NCBI GenBank assembly: GCA_041552775.1
Contig: JBFEKH010000052.1
Coordinates: 1 to 12,916 of the forward strand
Length of the DNA stretch: 12,916 nt
Direction of reading: 5' to 3'
Source of the DNA: Allopontixanthobacter sp041552775
Lineage (GTDB): Bacteria > Pseudomonadota > Alphaproteobacteria > Sphingomonadales > Sphingomonadaceae
The translations under genes and the position numbers were made by a program. Shown piece by piece: positions 5,550-12,916 of the stretch; within the stretch, counting starts at the first letter, position 1, and each line of letters opens with the position of its first letter. The notes below the pieces were generated by a model. The model worked only from the letters and a program-made list of their open reading frames with translations. It ran no database searches and was not told where the DNA came from.

Positions 5550-6269
5550 TTATTTGGCCGGCGGCAGCGCTCCGGTCACATCATCCACCGTCGCCCCGAC
5601 CAGTGCTTCGATCCCTTGCTTGGTCGGGTGGATGCGGTCGGGCTGGATCAACTCGGGCTGGTCGTAAAACGGCTCGATAAAGAACGGCACCAACGCAGCG
5701 CCATATTCCTTTGCCAGCGCCGGATATATCCCGTCGAAGTCATCGACGAATTCGGTCCCCAGATTGGGAGGTGCACGCATTCCCATCAGCAGGACGGGAA
5801 TATTGCGCTTAGCCAACTCGTCCAGCATTGCCGCCAGATTTGCCCGCGTTTCGGAAGGGGGCAGGTTCCGCAGCAGATCATTGCCGCCCAACTCCAGGAT
5901 CACCAGTTCCGGCTTCACGTCCTGCGCATCGAGCGTGAACGCAAGCCGCTGCAGGCCTGCTGCGGTGGTATCGCCCGAAACCCCGGCGTTGCTGACCCGG
6001 GCGTTGATCCCGCGCGCGCGCAGAGCGGCCTCCAGCTTGGCGGGATAGCTGTCACTCTTCGCCACATTGTAACCCGCGAACAGACTGTCCCCGAATGCCA
6101 ATATCGTGCGCTCCGGCCCCATCACGGGCGCGTCGGTTGGCGCATTGGCTGCATCGGCTGCGGCAGCTGGCTGGTCCACTCTATCAGGCGCAGGCGCCTC
6201 TGTTCCGCAGCTGGCGAGCGCCAGCGGGAAGAAAATCACCGCAAAAATCGACCAAAGGCGTTTCAACAT
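5550..6269 (-). CDS. tesA: lipoprotein SGNH/GDSL esterase, TesA-like (arylesterase/lysophospholipase)
   Basis: 239 residues. AAGGAG lies 8 nt before the ATG at 6269. The lipoprotein signal has a hydrophobic core at 6-19 and the lipobox LASC with Cys21. An Ala/Pro/Asp-rich linker (22-53) joins it to an SGNH hydrolase: block I FGDSL (S62 nucleophile), block II NAGVSGDTT (G99 in the oxyanion hole), block III GGND (N130) and block V DRIHP (D211, H214). Spacing matches E. coli TesA (S10, G44, N73, D154, H157). Expected activity is hydrolysis of acyl esters or thioesters or lysophospholipids in the periplasm. Unlike E. coli TesA, which is soluble, this protein should be lipid-anchored. It is divergent from an ABC ATPase with 47 bp between, the same neighbourhood as tesA and ybbA-ybbP in E. 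coli. The natural substrate is not evident. Confidence 0.9.
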   Translation of the reverse strand: MLKRLWSIFAVIFFPLALASCGTEAPAPDRVDQPAAAADAANAPTDAPVMGPERTILAFGDSLFAGYNVAKSDSYPAKLEAALRARGINARVSNAGVSGDTTAAGLQRLAFTLDAQDVKPELVILELGGNDLLRNLPPSETRANLAAMLDELAKRNIPVLLMGMRAPPNLGTEFVDDFDGIYPALAKEYGAALVPFFIEPFYDQPELIQPDRIHPTKQGIEALVGATVDDVTGALPPAK

Positions 6270-6316
6270 CTGCAAGTCTCCTTGTCGCGGCCCCTGCCCT
6301 ATGCCATCGCACCGCT

Positions 6317-7018
6317 GTGACAAGTCCAAACAACGCGCCCTTCGCGATATCCGCCCGAAACCTCACCCTTACCCTTGGCGACGGCGACGCTGCGGTTGAA
6401 ATCCTGCGCGGCATCGACCTCGATGTGGCTGATGGAGAGGTGCTGGCGCTGCTCGGCCCGTCCGGATCGGGCAAAAGCTCGCTGATGGCCGTGCTTTCCG
6501 GCCTGGAACGCGCCACCAGCGGCAGCCTGACGGTCGCTGGCGAGAATTTCAGTGTGATGAATGAAGATGGCCTTGCCCGCGCACGCCGCGGCAAAATCGG
6601 GATCGTGCTGCAGGCCTTCCATCTGCTACCTACCATGACCGCCACCGAAAATGTCGCGACCCCGATGGAACTGGCGGGCGCGAAAGACGCAGCGCCGCGT
6701 GCCACCGCCGAACTTGAAGCGGTTGGTCTGGGCCACCGCCTGACCCATTATCCCGCCCAGCTATCGGGCGGCGAGCAGCAGCGCGTTGCGCTCGCCCGCG
6801 CCATCGCGCCGCGCCCGCAACTGATTTTCGCCGACGAGCCGACCGGCAATCTGGACGTGGCGACCGGCCATGACATTATCGAACTGATGTTCGCCCGCCG
6901 CGCCGAAGCAGGGGCGACGCTGGTGATCATCACCCATGACCCTGAACTTGCCGCCCGCTGCGACCGGATCGTGACCATCGCCGATGGATTGATTGCCACC
7001 GACAGCGCAGCCGCATGA
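6317..7018 (+). CDS. ybbA: ABC transporter ATP-binding protein, YbbA/LolD-like
   Basis: 233 residues from a GTG start at 6317. The frame is open farther upstream, but that part overlaps the esterase gene and is not ABC-like. Visible motifs are Walker A GPSGSGKS (47-54), Q-loop Q99, signature LSGGEQQR (149-156), Walker B LIFADE (169-174), D-loop NLD (178-180) and H-loop H207. The length and the PTGNLD motif place it with the MacB/LolD/YbbA group, which powers FtsX-type permeases that work on substrates in the periplasm or membrane rather than pumping across it. Its TGA overlaps the permease ATG (ATGA). No good ribosome site is visible before the GTG. The neighbouring esterase on the opposite strand supports YbbA over LolD, as does the absence of a lolC/E pair. 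Confidence 0.92.
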   Translation: MTSPNNAPFAISARNLTLTLGDGDAAVEILRGIDLDVADGEVLALLGPSGSGKSSLMAVLSGLERATSGSLTVAGENFSVMNEDGLARARRGKIGIVLQAFHLLPTMTATENVATPMELAGAKDAAPRATAELEAVGLGHRLTHYPAQLSGGEQQRVALARAIAPRPQLIFADEPTGNLDVATGHDIIELMFARRAEAGATLVIITHDPELAARCDRIVTIADGLIATDSAAA

Positions 7019-9549
7019 GCGAAACCGCTGACACTGGGGGCCTTGGCTGGGCGACCGCATGGCGGATCGCCAAGCGCGACCTGAATGCGCGCTTCAAGGG
7101 ATTGCGCCTGCTGCTGGTGTGCCTGTTTCTCGGCACCGGCGCGCTGGCGGCAATCGGCACTCTGACGGCTGCAATTGAAAGCGAACTGGCGGGCCGCGGG
7201 CAGGAATTGCTCGGAGGCGATCTGGAAGTCGAGGTCTGGCAACGCGATCTGACCGGGAATGAACGCGCCGCATTGGCGGACATCGGCGAAGTATCCGGCG
7301 GCACGCGGCTGCAGGCGATGGCGGTGTCCGGCGTGAACGCGGCCCCGGTGGAGCTGAAGGCCGTGGACGGCGCCTGGCCGCTGTATGGCACGCTTACCCT
7401 TACCGATGGCCGCAAGGTCGGTGCGCCTGCCGCTGGCGAGGCGTGGCTGGCACAAGGCGCAGTGGACCGGCTGGGGATCAAAGTTGGCGACAATTTCACG
7501 ATTGGCGGGAAGCCGCTTGTCGCTGCCGGGATAATCGGCAATGAACCGGACCGCCTGAGCGAGGGTTTCCAGCTTGGCCCCACCGTCATCGTGTCCGAAG
7601 ACATGCCTGGATCGGTCGGATTGCTGGCCCCCGGCTCGATGTACCAGAGCAAATACCGCGTCGCCTTCAAGGATGCGCGCAGTCCCGATGCGGTCGAAGA
7701 ATCGCTGCAAGAGCGCTTCCCCAATGCCGGGTTCGATTACCGCACGCGCGACAATGCATCCCCCGGCGCGGACCGGTTCGTTTCGCGGATGGGCGAATTC
7801 CTGACGCTGGTTGGGCTGGCCGCCCTGGTCATTGCCGGGATCGGCATTGGCGGCGGCGTATCATCCTATCTGGAGGCGCGCCGTGCCAGTATCGCAACGC
7901 TGAAAGTACTCGGCGCGTCGAGCCGCGACATCGTGCGTATCTATGGCCTGCAAATCGGCGCTGCGGCGCTGGTTGGCAGCCTCCTCGGCCTGATCGCGGG
8001 CTTTGCGGTCACGCCCCTGCTAGCGGCCGCATTGCAAGGCCTGCTACCGGTTGAAAGCGGCTTTGTATTCGAACCCGCCGCCCTGCTCATTGCGGCGGCA
8101 TACGGTCTGCTGGTCGCCATGGTCTTTGCCGCGACCCCGCTGGTCAGGGCGCGCAAATTTCCCGCAATGGCGCTGATGCGCGCACGGATAGCGCCCCTGT
8201 CCCGTGATGGACGCGCGCTTGCGTGGGTCGGCGGAGGGATGGCAGCAATCATTGCGCTGGCCCTGCTGACCGCGCGGCAGCCCTTGCTGTCGGGCGGGTT
8301 TCTGGCCGGAGCGGTCGTGACGCTGGGCCTTCTGGCATTGCTTGGCTGGGGCATCCGCATATTGGCGGCCAAAGCGCCGCGTCCGGCCAACCCACTGTGG
8401 CGCAATGCGCTGGCCAACCTGCACCGCCCCGGCGCGGCGACGGGTGCGCTGGTGACGGCGCTGGGCTTTGGCCTGTCCGCTTTCGTCCTTCTGGCCGCGA
8501 TCCAAAGCAGTATCAACGGCAATATCGAACAGCGCGTACCGCGTGAAGCACCCGACTACTTCGTGCTCGACATCCCTCGCGACCGGGTGACCGCGTTCGA
8601 GCAATTGGTCGCCGCAGACCAGCCCGATGCCTTCGTGCGCACGGTGCCTTCCCTGCGCGGCGCGATCCTGGCGTATGGGCCCAAGGACGCCATGATCACT
8701 GTGGCCGATATGGAGGAAATTCCCGACGGTGCATGGCCGCTGCGCGGCGAACGCGGTCTGACCTATGCGGATGATCTACCAGTTGGCAACCGGCTGGTCG
8801 AAGGCAGCTGGTGGGGCCCGTTTTACGAAGGCGAACCGCTGGTATCGGTGGATGCGGAATTTGCGCAGGCCATCGACCTGAAGCCCGGCGATTACATCAC
8901 TGTCGGTCTGCTGGGGGTTGAACGCACCGCAAGGGTCGCCAATCTCCGGACGATCGACTGGGAAAGCATGGGCTTCAACTACGTGCTCGTGTTCTCCCCC
9001 AATGCCATCCGCGATGCACCGCATAATCTGGCGGCGACCATCGACTTGCCAGACGGCGCGGAAACGGGGCCGTTGCTGCGTCAAATGGTCAGGAATTTCC
9101 CCTCGAGCTCGGTGATCGAGATCGGCCAGGTTCTGGCCGAGGCCAGGGTGATCCTTGGACAAGTCGGAACCGCCACATTCGCTGCGGCATCGGTTGCGGT
9201 GCTGGCAGGGCTTGCCGTGCTGATCGGCGCAATCGCCGCAGCGCGCGCCGTGCGGACGTATGACACCGTAGTATTTCGCGTGCTGGGCGCGAGTCGCCGT
9301 CAGGTACTGCTGATGCAATTGGCGGAATACGGGCTGCTGGCGATCATCCTGGCGGTGGTGGCACTTGGTCTCGGCACCGGTCTCGCCTGGCTGGTGGTGG
9401 TGCAATTGTTTGAATTTGAATGGCTGCCCAATTGGGCCGAAATTCTCGGCGTACTGGGCGCAGGCCTGCTGTTCGTACTTCTCTTCGCGGTAGCCGGCTC
9501 GCTCCCGTTACTGAGAGCGAAACCGGCGCAGGCGCTCAGGGCACTTTAG
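7015..9549 (+). CDS. ybbP: FtsX-family ABC permease, YbbP-like
   Basis: 844 residues. About ten membrane segments are visible at roughly 31-54, 262-286, 311-341, 356-378, 402-420, 427-451, 474-500, 722-746, 768-798 and 807-833. Two large extracytoplasmic regions lie at about 55-260 and 501-720. Two FtsX-type modules each contain an ARRA/S-xx-KVLGAS-like coupling segment (near 286-302 and VFRVLGAS near 756-763). This double-module architecture and length match the YbbP permease, which pairs with YbbA and lies next to TesA in many proteobacteria. Transport substrate unknown; a role in extracting or remodelling a membrane lipid or ester is an inference from the esterase neighbour. Translation is coupled to the ATPase by a 4-nt overlap and no separate ribosome site is seen. 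Confidence 0.92.
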   Translation: MSETADTGGLGWATAWRIAKRDLNARFKGLRLLLVCLFLGTGALAAIGTLTAAIESELAGRGQELLGGDLEVEVWQRDLTGNERAALADIGEVSGGTRLQAMAVSGVNAAPVELKAVDGAWPLYGTLTLTDGRKVGAPAAGEAWLAQGAVDRLGIKVGDNFTIGGKPLVAAGIIGNEPDRLSEGFQLGPTVIVSEDMPGSVGLLAPGSMYQSKYRVAFKDARSPDAVEESLQERFPNAGFDYRTRDNASPGADRFVSRMGEFLTLVGLAALVIAGIGIGGGVSSYLEARRASIATLKVLGASSRDIVRIYGLQIGAAALVGSLLGLIAGFAVTPLLAAALQGLLPVESGFVFEPAALLIAAAYGLLVAMVFAATPLVRARKFPAMALMRARIAPLSRDGRALAWVGGGMAAIIALALLTARQPLLSGGFLAGAVVTLGLLALLGWGIRILAAKAPRPANPLWRNALANLHRPGAATGALVTALGFGLSAFVLLAAIQSSINGNIEQRVPREAPDYFVLDIPRDRVTAFEQLVAADQPDAFVRTVPSLRGAILAYGPKDAMITVADMEEIPDGAWPLRGERGLTYADDLPVGNRLVEGSWWGPFYEGEPLVSVDAEFAQAIDLKPGDYITVGLLGVERTARVANLRTIDWESMGFNYVLVFSPNAIRDAPHNLAATIDLPDGAETGPLLRQMVRNFPSSSVIEIGQVLAEARVILGQVGTATFAAASVAVLAGLAVLIGAIAAARAVRTYDTVVFRVLGASRRQVLLMQLAEYGLLAIILAVVALGLGTGLAWLVVVQLFEFEWLPNWAEILGVLGAGLLFVLLFAVAGSLPLLRAKPAQALRAL

Positions 9550-9576
9550 CGCCCGTCCCGATTAGGGAGTGGGCGC
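9549..9576. terminator. hairpin between convergent ybbP and DUF805 genes
   Basis: GCGCCC (9549-9554) pairs with GGGCGC (9571-9576), and an inner TCCC/GGGA stem closes a 5-nt loop. It begins at the last base of the permease stop codon and lies in the 35-bp gap before the convergent DUF805 stop. The tract after it is only weakly T-rich (CTTGCCAATT), so termination strength is uncertain. Confidence 0.5.
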
Positions 9577-9584
9577 CTTGCCAA

Positions 9585-10034
9585 TTACTCGAAAACGCTG
9601 GCCTGGGTGGGATCCTTGGGATCCTCGCCGAACCGGTTCGGACCGGGCGTACCGGGCAGAAACATCAGAACAAGATAACTCACGGCGACCAGAATTCCGA
9701 CCAAAGGGACATTCGCGAGCACGATAAATCCGAGATACCACCAACCGGACATATCGCGGTCATGCAACCGGCGCACATTGAGCGCGATTGAAGGGATCAG
9801 GATTGCCAGACCGAACAGTGCAAGCAAGCCTGCACCGAGCCAGAATACTGGACCCGCCTGATCCGCCATTGTATCGTTTTCCAGCGATCCGAGATCAAAG
9901 CCCCCGGCAAACATCAAGGCGGCAAGAACTACGTAGACAATCAATGTGAACAGGGCGAACATCCAGTATTCCATCCTGCGCGACCGCCCTGAGAAATCCG
10001 CATACCGCTTAAGCGGTAAAATCATCCAATCCAT
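9585..10034 (-). CDS. DUF805 inner-membrane protein
   Basis: 149 residues of the DUF805 family (E. coli YhaH/YhaI type), of unknown function. Family marks are the N-terminal RYADFSGRSRRMEYW (residues 10-24) and LNVRRLHDRDMSGWW (near 84-98). Hydrophobic segments lie at about 23-45, 63-85 and 97-125, and the polar C-terminus carries the usual GPNRFGEDP motif. GAGGGG lies 7 nt before the ATG at 10034; an in-frame ATG three codons later is possible. It is a single gene, convergent with the permease. It sits 111 bp downstream of the TonB receptor on the same strand but is separated from it by a strong terminator, so it needs its own promoter in 10035-10092, which I could not identify with confidence. 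Confidence 0.9.
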   Translation of the reverse strand: MDWMILPLKRYADFSGRSRRMEYWMFALFTLIVYVVLAALMFAGGFDLGSLENDTMADQAGPVFWLGAGLLALFGLAILIPSIALNVRRLHDRDMSGWWYLGFIVLANVPLVGILVAVSYLVLMFLPGTPGPNRFGEDPKDPTQASVFE

Positions 10035-10092
10035 TAATATTCCCCTCGGTCAAGACGCTGACAAAGCACCACAATATTCTGTACGGCGCAAC

Positions 10093-10126
10093 GAAAAAGG
10101 GGCCACCTTGCGGCAGCCCCTTTTTC
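10093..10126. terminator. strong intrinsic terminator (bidirectional form) after the TonB receptor
   Basis: A perfect 11-bp stem GAAAAAGGGGC / GCCCCTTTTTC encloses a 12-nt loop, and the stem itself gives a T5 tract at the 3' side on both strands. It lies 18 bp after the stop of the TonB-dependent receptor on the minus strand. It is the only textbook Rho-independent terminator in the window. Confidence 0.9.
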
Positions 10127-10144
10127 ATTAGGTTCCAGGTCAGA

Positions 10145-12826
10145 TCAGAAGCTGAACTTGACTGTACCGCCAAAAGTACGCGGTTGGTTTGGATAGCCCG
10201 AAATCGTTTGCGACTGCGCAACGCCCGGGAAAATCGTAGTCAGGTTGCGATTGTCCGTCAGATTGCGGACCCAGCCACTGATTTCCAACCCCATGTCGAG
10301 CGCCAGCGTCAGCGAAGCATTCACTTCGTTGACTTCGCGCCGGTACTGTTCCGCGACCGCACGGGCGGGTGCGAATGGGTCAGCCTGGGTGCGGTCGATG
10401 AAGTCAGGCAGACCATCGAGAATCTGCGTGTTGCTTTCGTGGTAGAAATCAACCCGTCCGATCAGATTGTTACCACTGGAGCCCAGTTCCTGAGTGTAGG
10501 TCGCCGACGTGGCGATGGTCCATTCAGGAATGCCAGCCGGGCGCAAACCACTCAGGTCTCCAACCGCCGATCCCGGGAAGGAATCATATTTGGCATCGAG
10601 ATAGGTAGTTGCGAACGTGAACACGAGTGTCGGGATCGGAGTGATCGTGGCATCGAGTTCGAACCCGCGGGTCGACTGCTTGCCCGCGTTAGCGAGCGCG
10701 AAACCGGTCCCGGTGAAGGCAAACGACTGGAAGCCCTCGATCGTCTGGTCGAACACCGCGAGGTTAACCGCGAGGCCGGGGAAACTGGTCTTGATCCCGA
10801 TTTCCTTGACGGTCGCATCTTCCGGACCGGCGAACCGCGAACCGGTTGACAGGTTCGGTACGATGAGGCCGGCATCGCGGATCGGCGAGGACGGAGCCAA
10901 GATTACACTTCCCGATGGGGCACCGTTACTGAGCAATGCGGGCGTGAAATCGGCTGCCGAAGGACGCGAATCGCGTGACAGGTTGACCGAGGACGCCTTG
11001 AAGCCGGTGGCATAAGTGACATACGCGTTGATCTGGTCGGTCAGTTCCGCCGATGCACGCAGCGTGTAGCTCCAGTCGCTGTCACGCGTCCGGCCCGGTT
11101 CTACCGAATTGGGTACGGGCAGGAAGGGCGGCTGGAACTGGAGCGCTCTCAGGCCAAGCAGCGGGTTCACCGCCGTATTGGTGGCGGCCGATGCTATTGC
11201 ACCGAAGGCGGCCGGATTGCCCGCGGCAAATGCCGCGATCTGCGCCGGGCCGATCTGAGACGGAGGAGTCATCGTCGCCTGCGCGATCTGGCCGACGATA
11301 AACGCATCAACCAAGCTGATGTTCGACAATTCGTCGAACGACTGTTGTGACAGCGCAAAGTCCTTCTTGTCCTTGGTGTAGTTGAAGCCGCCGGTCAGCG
11401 TGAGCCAGTCGGTGACTTCGAAATCGACCGTGCCGAACGCCGAATAGGATGTGTTGTCGAGCGAGAATTGCTCGGCTGTCAGCGGGCCTGCAGAGAAGAT
11501 CGAACCGTTGGGCAGGCCAAGCTGGCTTTCCACGAAGCCGAGCGTGCCGGGCCGCGGGGCGCGACGAGCAGCTGCGGCGGCGGGAGCGTCCGCAAGCAGG
11601 TCGAAGAACAAGCGCGAATTGGCACCGGTGGTCAGGCTCGAATTCTGCTCGACCGCTTCGTCGAAGTAGAAACCGCCGAGGAGGAAGTTCAGCGGACCGT
11701 CGAAATCGGATGTGAGGCGGAATTCCTGGGTGAAGGTTTCAACCTTCTGGTCACGCAGTTCATTGACGATGTCCGCGCTGGTGAAATCGACATCCTGGTT
11801 GCTGAGGTTGCTCAGTTCACGATAGGCCGTGATCGATGTCAGGGTCAGCGCGCCGAGTTCCAGGTCACCCTGGAGCGAGCCGCCGTAGCTTTCGATCTCG
11901 TTGCGCGGCAGCGTGTTGAGGTAACCACGGTCGGTAAGCGCGTCTTCGTTGCCGATTGCCCCGCCAACGGCGAACACCAGAGGAGCCGTCGGGCCGAACC
12001 GGACGTTGCCAACGTTGCAGCACAATTCGTCGATCTTGTTGTAATCGCCGATCGCGCGCAGGCGGAGCGCGCCGCCATTGTCGAACAACAGCTGTCCGCG
12101 CACGCCGTAGCGATCGCGGTCGTTGATCTTTTCGTCGAGGTTGACGATCGTGGCGTAGCCGTCACGCTTGTTGTAACTTCCGTCCACAGCGAAGGCGATG
12201 CTATCGGTCAGCGGACCGGTGACATCGGCCTTGACGACCATCAGGTCATAATTGCCGTAGGTGGCCGACACGCTGCCGCCGAATTCGAACTGCGGTTCGC
12301 GGGTGACGACCGAGATGACCCCGGCGGACGCGTTCTTGCCGAACAATGTCGATTGCGGGCCGTTCAGGACTTCGATGCGGGAGACGTTGGCAAGGTCGGC
12401 GATCTGGCCGGCGGAGCGCGAACGGAACACGTTGTCGATGAACACGCCGACCGATGGCTCGATGCCGAAGTTATTGGCGCCGTTACCGAAACCGCGAATG
12501 ATGAAGGTGGTGCTGGCCGCGTTCTGCAGCTGGCTGACGCGCAGCGAAGGCGACACCGTCTGCAAGTCGATCAGATCGCGGATCTGGGCCCGCTCCAGCG
12601 TTTCGCCGGTGGTTACCGAAACGGCGATCGGCGTATCCTGCAGCGTCTGTTCGCGCTTGGATGCGGTCACGATGATGAGATTACCCGATGCGACCAGCTC
12701 AGGCTCGTCCGCTGGTTCTTCATCCTGCGCCATGACTGTCGTCGGCATCAGGAACGCAACCGATGCGACACCGGCGAGCATAGTAGCGCGTGCGGCGTGC
12801 GCACGACCAAAGGCAGTAAATTTCAT
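10145..12826 (-). CDS. TonB-dependent outer-membrane receptor
   Basis: 893 residues. The ATG at 12826 is chosen because GGAG lies just upstream and the product then begins with a signal peptide (MKFTAFGRAHAARATML, hydrophobic to VMA|QD at 33). An earlier in-frame ATG (12847) lacks a ribosome site. A TonB-box-like LIIVTASKR lies at 50-58. The plug domain spans about 60-180: TPIAVSV, FIIRGFG (108-114), the VGVFIDN loop, and IEVLNGPQSTLFGKNASAGV (151-170). The rest is a 22-strand-type barrel ending FGGTVKFSF, with the terminal Phe needed for BAM assembly. Asn155 replaces the Arg usual in the LRGPQ motif. A Cys-Cys pair lies in an early loop, and an Ala/Pro-rich external loop spans about 500-575. 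It imports a siderophore, vitamin or glycan-type ligand using TonB energy; the ligand cannot be predicted. The promoter region runs to the window edge. Confidence 0.95.
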   Translation of the reverse strand: MKFTAFGRAHAARATMLAGVASVAFLMPTTVMAQDEEPADEPELVASGNLIIVTASKREQTLQDTPIAVSVTTGETLERAQIRDLIDLQTVSPSLRVSQLQNAASTTFIIRGFGNGANNFGIEPSVGVFIDNVFRSRSAGQIADLANVSRIEVLNGPQSTLFGKNASAGVISVVTREPQFEFGGSVSATYGNYDLMVVKADVTGPLTDSIAFAVDGSYNKRDGYATIVNLDEKINDRDRYGVRGQLLFDNGGALRLRAIGDYNKIDELCCNVGNVRFGPTAPLVFAVGGAIGNEDALTDRGYLNTLPRNEIESYGGSLQGDLELGALTLTSITAYRELSNLSNQDVDFTSADIVNELRDQKVETFTQEFRLTSDFDGPLNFLLGGFYFDEAVEQNSSLTTGANSRLFFDLLADAPAAAAARRAPRPGTLGFVESQLGLPNGSIFSAGPLTAEQFSLDNTSYSAFGTVDFEVTDWLTLTGGFNYTKDKKDFALSQQSFDELSNISLVDAFIVGQIAQATMTPPSQIGPAQIAAFAAGNPAAFGAIASAATNTAVNPLLGLRALQFQPPFLPVPNSVEPGRTRDSDWSYTLRASAELTDQINAYVTYATGFKASSVNLSRDSRPSAADFTPALLSNGAPSGSVILAPSSPIRDAGLIVPNLSTGSRFAGPEDATVKEIGIKTSFPGLAVNLAVFDQTIEGFQSFAFTGTGFALANAGKQSTRGFELDATITPIPTLVFTFATTYLDAKYDSFPGSAVGDLSGLRPAGIPEWTIATSATYTQELGSSGNNLIGRVDFYHESNTQILDGLPDFIDRTQADPFAPARAVAEQYRREVNEVNASLTLALDMGLEISGWVRNLTDNRNLTTIFPGVAQSQTISGYPNQPRTFGGTVKFSF

Positions 12827-12837
12827 GGAGTCTCCAT
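12825..12837 (-). repeat. inverted repeat over the ribosome site and start codon of the TonB receptor
   Basis: ATGGAG-T-CTCCAT (plus strand) is a perfect 13-bp inverted repeat covering both GGAG and the first two bases of the start codon. In the mRNA, AUGG and CCAU could pair around a 5-nt loop and partly hide the ribosome site. The centre also contains a GAGTC, a GANTC site of the kind methylated by CcrM in alphaproteobacteria. Function is not shown; the stem is short. Confidence 0.4.
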
Positions 12838-12856
12838 CCTCTTGCACGGCAGGCGA

Positions 12857-12883
12857 TTATTATCTGACGGCCTGTCCTTCCAA
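12857..12883 (-). promoter_or_regulatory. weak candidate promoter of the TonB receptor
   Basis: On the minus strand TTGGAA (12883-12878) and TAATAA (12862-12857) are separated by 15 bp, about 31 bp before the ATG at 12826. The -10 is good and the spacing is short. It is the most AT-rich spot in the 90 bp between the gene and the window edge. No Fur-box-like repeat was seen in this leader. Confidence 0.3.
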
Positions 12884-12916
12884 CGGCGCATAGGCGGGTC
12901 TGCGAGGTTGCTCAAC

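Noticed and set aside
6095..6316. N-terminal extension of the ABC ATPase frame
   Set aside because: It is antisense to the esterase lipoprotein signal and linker, and the ABC domain starts right after the GTG at 6317.
6748..7724. Long open minus-strand frames opposite the ABC genes
   Set aside because: Antisense frames opened by high-GC codon usage; Arg/Ala/Ser-rich with no domain, no ribosome site, and the plus-strand genes are clear.

Overview
The window reads as a chromosomal segment of an alphaproteobacterium, most likely in Sphingomonadales (Erythrobacteraceae or a close relative). The reasons are an overall high GC content, a LemA lipoprotein followed by two TPM-domain proteins, the style of the TonB-dependent receptor (N-terminal REQTLQD motif and Ala-rich external loops), and poorly U-tailed hairpins at most gene ends. 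This placement is inference from protein style; no species can be named. There are no rRNA or tRNA genes, insertion sequences, phage genes or CRISPR arrays, and nothing in composition suggests recent transfer.

Layout. (1) 155-3622, plus strand: a tight five-gene run of LemA lipoprotein, secreted or membrane TPM protein with a glycine-rich tail, membrane TPM protein, NUDIX hydrolase and SDR oxidoreductase. Gaps are 3-8 bp or the stop and start codons overlap, so this is almost certainly one operon. (2) 3672-4198, minus strand: a small operon of two tandem paralogous membrane or secreted peptides (40 and 43 aa), the second overlapping the start of a short PspC-domain protein. Upstream on the same strand, at 4268-4283, is a near-consensus sigma-54 (-24/-12) promoter, and each peptide gene is preceded by a hairpin. 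This is the most interesting part of the window. (3) 4439-5539, plus: recF, divergent from the peptide operon. (4) 5550-6269, minus: a lipoprotein SGNH esterase of the TesA type, divergent from (5) 6317-9549, plus: a YbbA-like ABC ATPase and a YbbP/FtsX-type permease. The tesA < > ybbA-ybbP arrangement is the same as in E. coli. (6) 9585-10034, minus: a DUF805 membrane protein. (7) 10145-12826, minus: a large TonB-dependent receptor with a strong intrinsic terminator behind it; its promoter lies near the right edge.

How the genes may work together. Most products are envelope-related: LemA/TPM proteins, PspC with the small peptides, esterase plus ABC export system, DUF805 and the outer-membrane receptor. 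The sigma-54 promoter in front of a PspC gene fits the known use of sigma-54 and PspF in phage-shock (membrane stress) responses. It suggests that the two peptides are induced together with PspC when the inner membrane is stressed. That functional reading is inference; the promoter match, the paralogy and the gene overlap are directly visible.
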